64,000 nt of DNA from Diprion similis. Lineage: Eukaryota > Arthropoda > Insecta > Hymenoptera > Diprionidae. Both the position numbers and the translations under genes were made by a program. The DNA is taken from assembly GCF_021155765.1 (NCBI RefSeq), contig NC_060105.1:15595001-15659000 (forward strand). The letters are read 5' to 3'. Shown one piece after another: positions 25,801 through 32,000 of this stretch; position 1 is the first letter of the stretch, and the number at the start of each line of letters is the position of its first letter. Under the pieces are notes generated by a model that was not told the DNA's origin, did not search any database, and was given only the letters and a program-made list of their open reading frames with translations.

Positions 25801-26157
25801 TCTATGTAGAAGACTGTATACTGTGGAGCTGGTGGATGTTTATAGAAAGTGTTGATTTTTCGGTCCTGATACCGACCCAAATGGTAATGCTTGCAAGTTT
25901 CTTCCACCGTAGAAATTCTGCGACTATTTTCCCTGTTGGCTTCATCCTGAAGTGAGAGTCTCTCAATTGAATGGGACATTTCATATCATTATCACACATT
26001 TTGAATTGATTTATCTTACCAAAAGCAATCTTAGCTCGTGGGTGTCTGTTGGAACGGACTTGAATGCATCCCTGATAAAATCTTCTTTTATTTTTTTGGT
26101 AAGAAATACAATTATCCCAATGATAATGATAGCTACCAGTCCTGGTATTAAGCTCAT
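1584..26157 (-). CDS. Carbohydrate sulfotransferase, CHST11-like (six coding exons)
   Basis: Exons: 26157-26020, 25946-25798, 25559-25388, 25316-25124, 16740-16541, 1820-1584; total 1089 nt, 362 aa plus stop. Phases match at every junction (0, 2, 0, 1, 0). The predicted protein is a type II Golgi enzyme. It starts with a signal anchor (residues about 4-19, IPGLVAIIIIGIIVF) and a short stem. The 5'-phosphosulfate-binding motif of the Sulfotransfer_2 family follows in exon 3 (PVYKAGSTTW), then the 3'-phosphate-binding motif in exon 4 (VVRHPFERLLSAYRDKLE). Exon 5 has the EPTWREFVQYL and CTPC region and exon 6 the VETLWRDQIF and LDFKLFDYSPEDYY tail. This family transfers sulfate from PAPS to chondroitin, dermatan or HNK-1-type glycans in the Golgi lumen. 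The substrate cannot be told from sequence. The length is normal for the family and no break is seen. Introns 4 and 5 are very long and packed with transposons. Confidence 0.93.
1821..3097. other. Intron 5 sequence, nothing identified
   Basis: AT-rich sequence inside sulfotransferase intron 5. A short (GA)n tract lies at about 2698-2715. The minus-strand ORF at 2485-2865 shows no recognisable domain and has low-complexity parts. No RNA gene or further exon was found. Confidence 0.5.
3098..3600. repeat. Left terminal inverted repeat
   Basis: It pairs with 6240-6756. Shared blocks include ACACGCTCTC, CATCCTACTGACTTT, TGAAGCTCTTGAATGCCA and TCAATGGACTCTATTTTAAA, read on opposite strands. Confidence 0.85.
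4055..5958 (+). pseudogene. Transposase-like pseudogene (DDD/E type, possibly Sola-like)
   Basis: The coding sequence is split over at least two frames (4055-4615 in one; 4759-5058, 5089-5397 and 5524-5958 in another) with stops between. Diagnostic pieces in order: a Cys-containing region with RPKHCVLSGAGATHSVCVC (about 4850-4915), an acidic-residue block CLVVCDFAENYAF (about 5313-5350), SSDGASAQSKN (about 5574-5605) and AEWHFFASSHGKGPCDGLGG (about 5656-5715). The Asp residues of CDFAENY and SSDGA are likely catalytic. This layout is known from an arthropod transposon family encoding a single large transposase. The copy is inactive. Confidence 0.75.
6240..6756. repeat. Right terminal inverted repeat
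   Basis: Reverse complement of 3098-3600, ending GGTTTGACGTGGAATGACTC plus AT. Confidence 0.85.
6757..7385. other. Spacer between two transposons, nothing identified
   Basis: AT-rich intron sequence. It has a short tandem-like stretch of ACTGCTA units at 6822-6850. No coding or RNA feature is supported. Confidence 0.4.
7386..7398. repeat. Candidate target-site duplication of the I-like LINE (left)
   Basis: AAGAACCGAGATT at 7386-7398 matches AAGAACCAGATT directly after the poly-A tail at 12613-12624, with one base inserted or lost. This sets the LINE's 5' end at about 7399. Confidence 0.6.
7633..8883 (+). pseudogene. LINE ORF1 (Gag-like, CCHC)
   Basis: The first ATG of the element is at 7633. 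The frame is broken near 7680, around 7910, near 8120 and near 8446-8585. Fragments read as an RNA-binding Gag of I-like elements (ILIDSAEGYPLSVYVEAL, PNVCPIIPHSEIEKIF), then a CCHC knuckle CFKCKATGHIAKNC (about 8187-8228), then a Ser/Thr/Pro-rich and acidic tail. Such ORF1 proteins coat the LINE RNA. Confidence 0.75.
8929..12439 (+). pseudogene. LINE ORF2 (endonuclease, RT, RNase H)
   Basis: The endonuclease is at 8929-9432 (IQWNTNSF, IQETNF, MGDFNSHNELWG). A frameshift near 9430 is followed by 9597-10295 with SSAGPDGIP at the RT start. An in-frame TGA at 10293-10295 follows. RT then continues (GVSMDIEKAYEMIW at about 10558), a shift near 10754 follows, and the catalytic FADDLA lies at about 10830. 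RNase H is at about 11725-12080 (YTDGS, SCEAHAI, VTDSMS, APSHKGIRGNEKAD). A terminal CNICKS...H...C motif lies at about 12342-12395; stop TAA 12437-12439. At least two frameshifts and two stops mean no active product. Confidence 0.88.
12613..12624. repeat. Candidate target-site duplication of the I-like LINE (right)
   Basis: AAGAACCAGATT follows the poly-A tail and pairs with 7386-7398. Confidence 0.6.
12625..13721. other. Intron sequence, nothing identified
   Basis: AT-rich with no long open frame and no inverted or tandem repeat that I can see. Confidence 0.4.
13835..13865 (-). ncRNA. Hammerhead-ribozyme-like core
   Basis: The minus strand reads CTGAGGA, a stem GGTCG...CGACC with an 8-nt loop, then GAAAC. 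This matches the hammerhead core CUGANGA - stem II - GAAA. The flanking stems I and III were not resolved, so activity is unproven. Motifs of this kind are known from Penelope-like elements. Confidence 0.45.
14348..14378 (+). ncRNA. Degenerate hammerhead-like core (second arm)
   Basis: The inverted partner of 13835-13865. It keeps stem GTCG...CGAC and GAAACG but has CTCAAGA in place of CTGANGA, which would be expected to kill cleavage. Confidence 0.3.
15096..15281 (-). CDS. Short ORF of unknown origin
   Basis: 61 codons from an ATG, containing HLPTRPGWFFVPIGDYRS. An acceptor-like TTTTGTTTAG lies just upstream on the same strand. No family recognised. It could be an exon of a nested gene or a transposon relic, or it may be chance. 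It is not part of the sulfotransferase reading frame. Confidence 0.15.
   Translation of the reverse strand: MDLKIHLPTRPGWFFVPIGDYRSIVPYYSYVDKINFTFYLQALKKYAGIVFTTLSLRNLTK
15462..15578 (-). CDS. Short ORF of unknown origin
   Basis: 38 codons ATG to TAA, containing YCLRQPFDVEKSQERF and ending FDYNTE. It is rich in residues unusual for random AT-rich sequence, but no homology is recognised. It may belong with 15096-15281. Confidence 0.15.
   Translation of the reverse strand: MSFGKRNDYCLRQPFDVEKSQERFINWNDINIFDYNTE
16439..16469 (+). ncRNA. Hammerhead-like / Penelope-type motif
   Basis: CTGAAAGGAGTGCCC...GGGCCGAAACG, with a 4-bp GCCC/GGGC stem between CTGA and GAAACG. It has extra bases in the CUGANGA box, so it is only a relic. 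It lies 70 bp beyond the donor of sulfotransferase exon 5. Confidence 0.25.
16541..16740 (-). CDS. Sulfotransferase exon 5 (substrate-binding/CxPC region)
   Basis: Acceptor AAATTTCAG|ATAAG (16743-16741) and donor GCAAAG|GTATTTAT. The 200-nt exon supplies EPTWREFVQYL, DDHWMPYYLFCTPC and a hydrophobic end RFNIIAK, exactly the block the family has between the 3'-PB motif and VETLW. It is too short to appear as a long ORF and stands isolated, 8.4 kb from exon 4 and 14.7 kb from exon 6. Confidence 0.9.
16741..17794. other. Intron 4 sequence, nothing identified
   Basis: AT-rich sequence with no ORF or repeat structure recognised. Confidence 0.4.
17795..18080. repeat. Left terminal inverted repeat
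   Basis: Inverted copy of 23841-24126. It is internally repetitive, with CACTGGTGGCCAATGTG and CATTGGTCGCCAGTGTC being near inverted copies, so each arm can itself fold. The ORF in it is a by-product of the repeat. Confidence 0.85.
18110..18780. repeat. AT-rich degenerate motif array
   Basis: About 650 bp built from repeated variants of GAAAATTTT, TTCAAAATT and TTTTCGAAA, self-complementary at short range. It lies directly inside the left inverted repeat. No coding. Confidence 0.6.
19357..19807 (-). mobile_element. 5'-truncated LINE fragment (ORF2 C-terminus)
   Basis: 451 bp flanked by a perfect 13-bp duplication, ATTATTCTCCAAT (19344-19356 and 19808-19820). It encodes TVRGLITGHWYTGKHL, CPRCEGEQKTPLHLINQC, the post-RNase H Cys/His region of R1/I-type LINEs. 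It splits the host transposon's gene between KYWRI and ITLLKEIL, so it is younger than that element. Confidence 0.85.
20557..20575. repeat. Poly-C tract
   Basis: A run of about 18 C after ACCAAC. A simple repeat, and a likely place for length errors in an assembly. Confidence 0.8.
21578..23840. other. Transposon interior, little identified
   Basis: Contains a minus-strand ORF at 22682-22867 (FSEYIQKCLKENLL), which could be the start of the element's protein, an ATT microsatellite at about 22507-22530 and otherwise AT-rich sequence. No host exon found. Confidence 0.35.
23841..24126. repeat. Right terminal inverted repeat
   Basis: Inverted copy of 17795-18080. Confidence 0.85.
24134..24631. 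mobile_element. TTAA-flanked MITE
   Basis: 498 bp between TTAA at 24130-24133 and 24632-24635. The inverted ends read GCTGCTTATAAAGACGC on the left and GGTGCTTATAAAGACGC inverted on the right. Similarity continues inward over about 65 bp (TTGTACACCTC, CGCTCCAGCGATCA). TTAA targets are used by piggyBac and Kolobok elements; the ends do not start CCC, so Kolobok-like is somewhat more likely. It is non-coding. Confidence 0.75.
24636..25123. other. Intron 4 end with poly-G tract
   Basis: A G-rich run with about 19 uninterrupted G at about 24692-24710 stands out, followed by ordinary AT-rich intron sequence up to the exon 4 donor. Confidence 0.5.
25124..25316 (-). CDS. Sulfotransferase exon 4 (3'-phosphate-binding motif)
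   Basis: Encodes VVRHPFERLLSAYRDKLE, the 3'-PB motif (Arg and Ser contact the PAPS 3'-phosphate), then RKYGSKIVAKFR. The donor is CGAG|GTAAGAGG (phase 1). The acceptor is GAGTCAG|CATTCGG, chosen because it alone keeps the frame after exon 3. A nearby AG at 25322-25323 would shift it. Confidence 0.9.
25388..25559 (-). CDS. Sulfotransferase exon 3 (PAPS 5'-phosphosulfate motif)
   Basis: Acceptor AAATTCAG|GG and donor GTAGAG|GTATGT. The exon carries CPVYKAGSTTWFYNL, the P-loop-like 5'-PSB motif that binds PAPS and contains the catalytic-site Lys and Thr. The acceptor at 25560-25562 restores the phase-2 codon exactly. Confidence 0.92.
25798..25946 (-). CDS. Sulfotransferase exon 2 (stem region)
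   Basis: Acceptor CACTTCAG|GATG and donor GACAA|GTAAGTT (phase 2). It encodes the stem with a VEETCKHYHLG motif typical of this family just before the catalytic domain, and ends in FYIDK, completed by the next exon. Confidence 0.9.
26020..26157 (-). CDS. Sulfotransferase exon 1 (start codon, membrane anchor)
   Basis: ATG at 26157-26155 is the first in-frame Met after a TAG about 90 nt upstream. It opens with a strongly hydrophobic Ile-rich helix followed by KKIK, i.e. a type II signal anchor with a luminal stem. The donor is TTG|GTAAGA at phase 0. An upstream non-coding exon cannot be excluded. Confidence 0.85.
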
Positions 26158-26270
26158 CAGTCTGCATCGTTTCAGCGCTCTGCTCAAGAATTTAAGTAAT
26201 TTTGACAATGTTGATGAGTTTTTTTTAATGAATTGTGTGCGCTAGCTTACATGAAGGATATTCTAGTTTT

Positions 26271-26466
26271 GCATATGGGTCATTCCACGCCAAATCGACC
26301 ACTTTTGAACCCGACCCCTTTCGATTTCGCTGAAAATTTTTCATCATTTTCTACCTCATGAAAGACGTCTCTCAGAATTTTTTCAAATTTTTTTACCCAA
26401 CCAAAAAAAAATCATGAATTTGAAAAAAAAAAAATGTTTCTTTTTTTCTTTAAATCGCCATAACTT
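26271..26466. mobile_element. Left half of a MITE-like inverted-repeat element
   Basis: Starts ATGGGTCATTCCACGCCAAA. The degenerate inverted counterpart is at 36265-36420 (its reverse complement starts ATGAGGTATTCCATCCCA). The end resembles that of the transposon at 3098-6756 (GTCATTCCACG), suggesting the same superfamily. The Gypsy element at 26467-36264 lies between the halves. Confidence 0.5.
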
Positions 26467-26494
26467 TGTTACGTCCGACGTCCCGCCTCACGTC
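26467..26494 (+). repeat. 5' LTR remnant
   Basis: 28 nt identical to the start of the 3' LTR (TGTTACGTCCGACGTCCCGC and on). The following sequence up to gag cannot be aligned with the LTR by eye, so the rest of the 5' LTR appears deleted or replaced. Confidence 0.6.
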
Positions 26495-26665
26495 ACGGAC
26501 ACTTGACGACGTGCATCACATCTTCAAGTCTCACCTGCCTTCAGTCGCCTACAACCATGCTGTACCTTGCGTTTGTGTCCATCTTTGCTCTGAAAGTTCG
26601 TTGTAATCCTCAGTAATAAGTTGATCTTTCATCCCCGTACCCATTGCCCATCTACGAAAATCGAT

Positions 26666-27751
26666 ATGGCACCAACTAATGAGACCGGTTCATCTTTTTG
26701 GTCAGTAAAAGACGTCTTACCGACGATCCCTGCGTTCGATGGCAACAACATGCCTTTTGACCAATTTGTGGAACAATTGCGCCACGTGGAAACCCTCATT
26801 AGAGCTTCAGACAAAATGACCCTTGCTAAATTTGCACAATCAAAAATTACCGGTCCCGCTTCCCAATATTTAGTAGGCATTAATTGCAACGACGTCGAAG
26901 ACCTTATAACGGCCCTCAGCCGAGCATACCGTCCAGACATCCCCGTACGTCAATTATCAACTCAATTAGATAGAATTACCCAACAACCGCGTGAGCGCGT
27001 CATCGATTACTCATGCAGAATAAGAGTAATATCAAACGAAATAAGCAAAGCTGTCGAAAAAAAATACCCGCCAGACATAGCAAGCGCTTTGCTAAATGAC
27101 TTAAGAAAAGACACTGCTAGAACATTCATTAGAGGGCTAAGACCAGAATTAGAGTGGAGAATAGCTACCATCAGACCACTCCCTAGCTTTGATATCGCCG
27201 TCAGCGTCGCCGAAAGCGAGGAGACAGAGTTAAATAACCGTCAAATGCAACGCTTTGCACAATATTGTACTCCTCCTACACCTATGTATCCCCCAATTTC
27301 CGTCTCTGCCTGCCAAAACGATACCCCTCCACCTCAGGTGTCCATAACGCCCTCCCTCATCCCCCCTCTAATGTCATTGCCCACACCTGGTTACGCGCAT
27401 CAGCAAGCGCTCGGTGCAAGCACCCTCGCGCCTCCCGCAGATCGAACGAGGACCTCGCCGACTATTTGCCAATTCTGCAACCACCGAGGTCACCTGATCA
27501 CGAAATGCCATCGCCTGCAAAATACAAGATACTGCACCAAATGTCGCAGAATGGGCCACTTTTACAATAAGTGCAACCAACCCAGCAGAAGCGACAAACT
27601 GTACTGCGATAACTGTAAGCGCAGAGGCCACACATCAGACCAATGTAGATCTCCCCCGCGTGATAACCAAAACCATGTAAGTTCGAATCAAGATTTAAAC
27701 GGCAACACTGCCCGCGGGGAGAACGCGCCCGCGAGCTATGCAAACAACTAG
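26666..27751 (+). CDS. gag: Gag of the Gypsy element
   Basis: ATG at 26666 (MAPTNETGSS) to TAG at 27749-27751, 361 aa, intact. The N-terminal half is the capsid-like Gag region. A Pro-rich stretch follows at residues about 215-255. Then come three CX2CX4HX4C knuckles: CQFCNHRGHLITKC (about 27472), CTKCRRMGHFYNKC (about 27535) and CDNCKRRGHTSDQC (about 27604). Gag packages the element RNA into particles. The end overlaps pol by about 85 nt in the -1 frame. Confidence 0.88.
   Translation: MAPTNETGSSFWSVKDVLPTIPAFDGNNMPFDQFVEQLRHVETLIRASDKMTLAKFAQSKITGPASQYLVGINCNDVEDLITALSRAYRPDIPVRQLSTQLDRITQQPRERVIDYSCRIRVISNEISKAVEKKYPPDIASALLNDLRKDTARTFIRGLRPELEWRIATIRPLPSFDIAVSVAESEETELNNRQMQRFAQYCTPPTPMYPPISVSACQNDTPPPQVSITPSLIPPLMSLPTPGYAHQQALGASTLAPPADRTRTSPTICQFCNHRGHLITKCHRLQNTRYCTKCRRMGHFYNKCNQPSRSDKLYCDNCKRRGHTSDQCRSPPRDNQNHVSSNQDLNGNTARGENAPASYANN
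27694..27733 (+). promoter_or_regulatory. Programmed -1 frameshift signal (gag-pol)
   Basis: TTTAAAC at 27694-27700 is in the X XXY YYZ register of gag (GAT TTA AAC). Slipping one base back enters the pol frame, which is open from 27667. Twelve nt further, CGCGGG (27713-27718) can pair with CCCGCG (27728-27733) across a 9-nt loop. Frameshifting is the usual way errantiviruses make Gag-Pol. That it operates here is inference. Confidence 0.7.
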
Positions 27752-30669
27752 CGTTCCGATCCACAAGACACGTCTTAATAACAGCTTCAGCTGATCCCCC
27801 TTTAATTTCAATCGATACCCCTGAATTGACAAAGATCTCTAAATTTATTATCGACACCGGTGCAGACGTAAACTTAATCAAAGAAAGTTGCGTCAAGCCC
27901 TTCGTACGACGCACCACAGACGAACGTTTGACATTGACTGGTATAACGGACGAAAAGACGGAAACCATCGCAAAAACGGAGATATGATTTAATAACAACT
28001 CCAATACCTTTCACTTGGTCCCTGATTTATTCCCAGTCCCACATGACGGTATTTTAGGCCAACCCTTTTTACGAAAAGAGAAAGCAACTATCTCGTTCAA
28101 CTCAAACTCGGTAATGCTTGGACCCTCATTGCCAATCCACTTCAACAAAATCGAACAACCTCCTCCCGAAACCGCACGTGTTATCACAATACAGGCCCGC
28201 ACCGCGAAGGTCATCCCGATAATAGTTGCAAACCCAGATATCAAAGTAGGCTACCTTAAACACATTAATTTAGGCAACAATGTTCTTTGTGGTGGAGCAA
28301 TAGTTCGAAATCAGAACGGCATCGCTTATTCCTACGTGTTCAATTGCAACGAATCTGTCGTAGAGATAGCATCTCCAACGGCAACCCTGGAAGAATTCGA
28401 TGAACCACTGAGCACAGCCATGCCCGAAATTACGTCTACCCCGCCGAATAATGCCGACAAAAATAATGGACAAAAATCCCCCCTTCCTACCCAAACCACT
28501 TCTCATAATAATTCATTAATTCTTTCCACTAATAACCACATATCCCGTTCGCCCCATTACCCCCCCTTCAGCCCCCGCCAGCTCTCTGACCTCGCACATC
28601 GGCAACCTGAGCCCCGCATACCTGATAACAGTGCACCTCGTCGTGGCGCCGCAACAGTACTTTTGACTGACAGTAGGTCAGAGAGATTGGACACCCTAAA
28701 GAATAGTGTGTGCCTCGATCATCTAAATGACACCGGAAAACAATCAACACTCGACCTGCTAACAGAATTTAACCATCTTTTCTATCTCCCGGGAGATAAA
28801 TTAGGCCATACCAATCTAACCCATCACACTATCCCCACGACGGACGACACACCAATTCACACCAAACAATATCGTTTCCCAAAAATCCACAAAGATGAAA
28901 TCGAATCCCAGGTCAATAAACTCCTTCGGCAAGACCTTATTAAACATTCCGCATCTCCTTATAATTCTCCGGTTTGGATCGTCCCCAAAAAACCCGATAT
29001 TGACGGTAATAAACGATGGCGCATGGTGATCGACTACCGAAAGCTCAACGAAAAAACAATCGGCAACGCCTATCCAATGCCCGACATCACCGAAATTCTT
29101 GATCAACTTGGCTCAGCTAAATATTTCTCTACATTCGACCTTGCTTCCGGCTTTCATCAAATTCCCATGCACCCCGATCATAGTGCAAAAACTGCGTTTT
29201 CAACGCCCCGGGGTCACTATGAATTCTCCCGAATGCCCTTCGGACTTAAAAACGCCCCTGCCACGTTCCACAGGCTCATGGATCAAGTCCTGCTAGGCTT
29301 ACAAGGCAATGAGATGTTCGTATATTTGGATGACATAGTTATTTACGCTCGAAATTTACAAGAACATGAAATTAAATTCAGAAAATTGATGAAAAGACTA
29401 ACTGAAGCCGGCTTGACTCTGCAGCCAGACAAATGCCAATTTCTGCGCAAAGAAGTCGTTTACCTTGGTCACCTTATCACTGAGTCAGGAGTTAGACCTG
29501 ACCCCGGGAAGTTAGTAGCTGTGAAAGAATATCCTGTCCCGAAAAATCCCAAAAATGTTAAACAGTTCCTCGGTCTTTTGGGTTATTATCGCAGGTTTGT
29601 CCCAAATTTTGGGAAAATTGCAAAATGCCTCACTAATCTAACCAAGAAGGATACCCCTTTCAATTGGACATCCGAACACCAATCTGCCTTCGAAACCTTA
29701 CGTGATTGTTTATGCAAAGAGCCAATTCTCCAATACCCGGACTTCAGCAAGCCGTTTAAGCTCACTACCGACGCGTCAAAATTCGCCATCGGTGCGGTTC
29801 TGATTGTGAGTCAAGATAAGAACGGTGCCGACTTACCAATAGCGTACGCATCTCGAGCACTCAAATCCGCTGAATTAAACTACTCGGTGCCCGATAAAGA
29901 ATTTTTAGCCGCCTACTGGAGCATCAACCACTTCCGCCCCTACATCTATGGTCAGAAATTTACTTTAGTTACAGACCACGAGCCCCTCAAGTGGGTAAAA
30001 AGCGTTAAGAAGCCTAATTCTCGTTTATTACGATGGAGTCTAGAACTAGCAGAATACGATTTTGATACCAAACATAAATCGGGAAAAGCGAATGTCAACG
30101 CCGATGCTCTATCAAGAAACACGCCGCCTGACGTCGCACAAATCCTTCCTATAGATGCAAAACGCCCTCGTCCCACGACCGAATCCTCTGACAGCAGACC
30201 GAAAAAACGCACCAAAGAGACCCATCAGTACCCCCGACACCCTCGACAGACCACAGACGAATCTACGAACCCGGCCCCGCTAAAATGCCCAAAAATCTCA
30301 CAACCCACCTATCAAATGATATACCCCTCTGATTCTTCTGATCTCTCAGATGACGAATCCAGCGACAAAGAAACCGCAATGCTTTTTAAATCTCCTCCCT
30401 CCATCCCATGTCCGCACCCGGTTCATCCCTATCCGAAACGCCATCGAGAAACGAATTCCTCCACAAACCCTGGACCACGTAAGAGACCACAGCTGAGCTA
30501 CTTTTCGGATACTTCAACTAGCTCAGATGACCTACAAACCCCAGAAACGAACTCAGAAGTTGATGACATTAATTCGTCTACCGATTTACCTAGCTCCCCT
30601 CACATTCACAACCCTTCCGATAGCGATTTCCTTATAGAATGCGAGACGTTTCCTCTTATGCGTAATAAA

Positions 30670-31090
30670 TATATTAAAGAAATTAAAGCCGACCTACTAC
30701 AGCAAAAAGATAATTGAGCTCACTGTATATCAGCTGATTGCCAAATGTCAAAAGGAATCGCGTCACAGCTAAGAGAACGTAAATTCATAAATCGCGAACA
30801 ACTTAGAGAATTCTATCGGACTGTGACTGACGTTATTTCTACCACTCACGGGAACCGAAAAATTTACAACCTAGTGACAAAGCCAAAGTACAATGACAAA
30901 CCCTTACCACACGTTTTTTTTTATACCTTGGTCAACTTTAGGAAAACCTTGGAAGAAGATGGTGTAAGACCTGTCTCAATCCCGTTAATAGGCTGCGGAC
31001 TCGACAAACTAGAATGGAGCACGGTGCGCAAAATGATCCACTATATTTTCAAAGATTCAAAAATGAATATCACCGTTTGTCGCCTTGACC
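30670..31090 (+). pseudogene. Macro domain 1 (OARD1/TARG1, Poa1-like) within pol
   Basis: Same frame as pol. Motifs in order: IKEIKADLL (ADP-ribose-site Asp region), AHCISADC then MSKGIASQL (glycine-rich loop), YNLVTKPKY (Thr-Lys of the TARG1 site, codon 30880), IPLIGCGLD (30979-31005, catalytic Asp codon 31003) and a last strand NITVCRL. OARD1/TARG1-type macro domains remove ADP-ribose from proteins. The key Lys and Asp are kept. A TGA at 30715-30717 interrupts the second strand in this copy. The position, between RNase H and integrase, is where some retroviruses carry dUTPase. Function in the element is inference. Confidence 0.85.
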
Positions 31091-31589
31091 CTCCGCTTTC
31101 AACCCCCACACACCACGACGACACAACGGTGTCCGTTGATAACGCCTCACCTGACCCCATCCCTTCCACATCTGGTAACCCCGCTCTTCGTCTGCCGCGT
31201 AAGAAACCGCGACCTCCGACCAAATCAGTCGCACCTCTTGCGACCCCACCTCCCCTCCCAGCCACGAACGTCGTCATGCCCCCGCCTGTAGGACCCCCGC
31301 GTCGTGCTAAGAGACGCCCAACAGCTGTCCCCAGGCCAGTGAACTCCACTACTCACCCCCCTCTGCCTCCTCCCTCAGTACCCACACTGGCCTCTGATAA
31401 CGACACAGCTCCAACTCGCTCACGGATACCGAATACCATACATGCGCCTGACAATCCGACTCCGATATGGAAACCACACACTCTGACCATGACATTGATC
31501 CCAATGTCGACGACGATTTGACCGATACCTCCCACGATTTCACGAACTTTGTTGACAACTTGGACGACATACCGGTAGCTGACAATGTC

Positions 31590-32000
31590 AAAGACACCAA
31601 TGATGGTCTTTTGATGCTCAAAACCAATTATGCACACTTTATATCAACAGACTGCTCTTGGACTAAAGGCATACCATCACAACTTGCCCACGATAATATC
31701 GTTGACCCAGATATAGTTATGAGGCCCCGTCCACAGAAATTTGATATTATCGAATCCAAGCACAACAACCAACGGATCTTTACTCTAATACTAAATTCAA
31801 AAGAATCAGATAAAAGCAACCTATATGATATTTTTCAACTCTTGTCTAAACTGAAAACAGTCTCGACCGATTCAATTCCGAAATCCCTTGCTTTCTCAAT
31901 AACGGACGATAGTTTAGGTGGACTCGATCCTCGTGTTATCCGAAAACTCTTATCTTACCTTTTCGCAGACTTACAAATTCAAATCACGCTTTGCCGCAAC
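31590..32000 (+). pseudogene. Macro domain 2, degenerate, within pol
   Basis: In the integrase frame, preceded by a Pro-rich linker (31090-31560). It aligns with macro domain 1 at AHFISTDC and TKGIPSQL (from 31632), IFTLILN, and LGGLDPRVIRKLLSYLF before QITLCRN. The GCG loop and the catalytic surround are lost (DDSLGGLD instead of IGCGLD), so it probably no longer hydrolyses ADP-ribose. It looks like an internal duplication of domain 1 that diverged. A role in binding or structure is possible but unproven. Confidence 0.7.
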
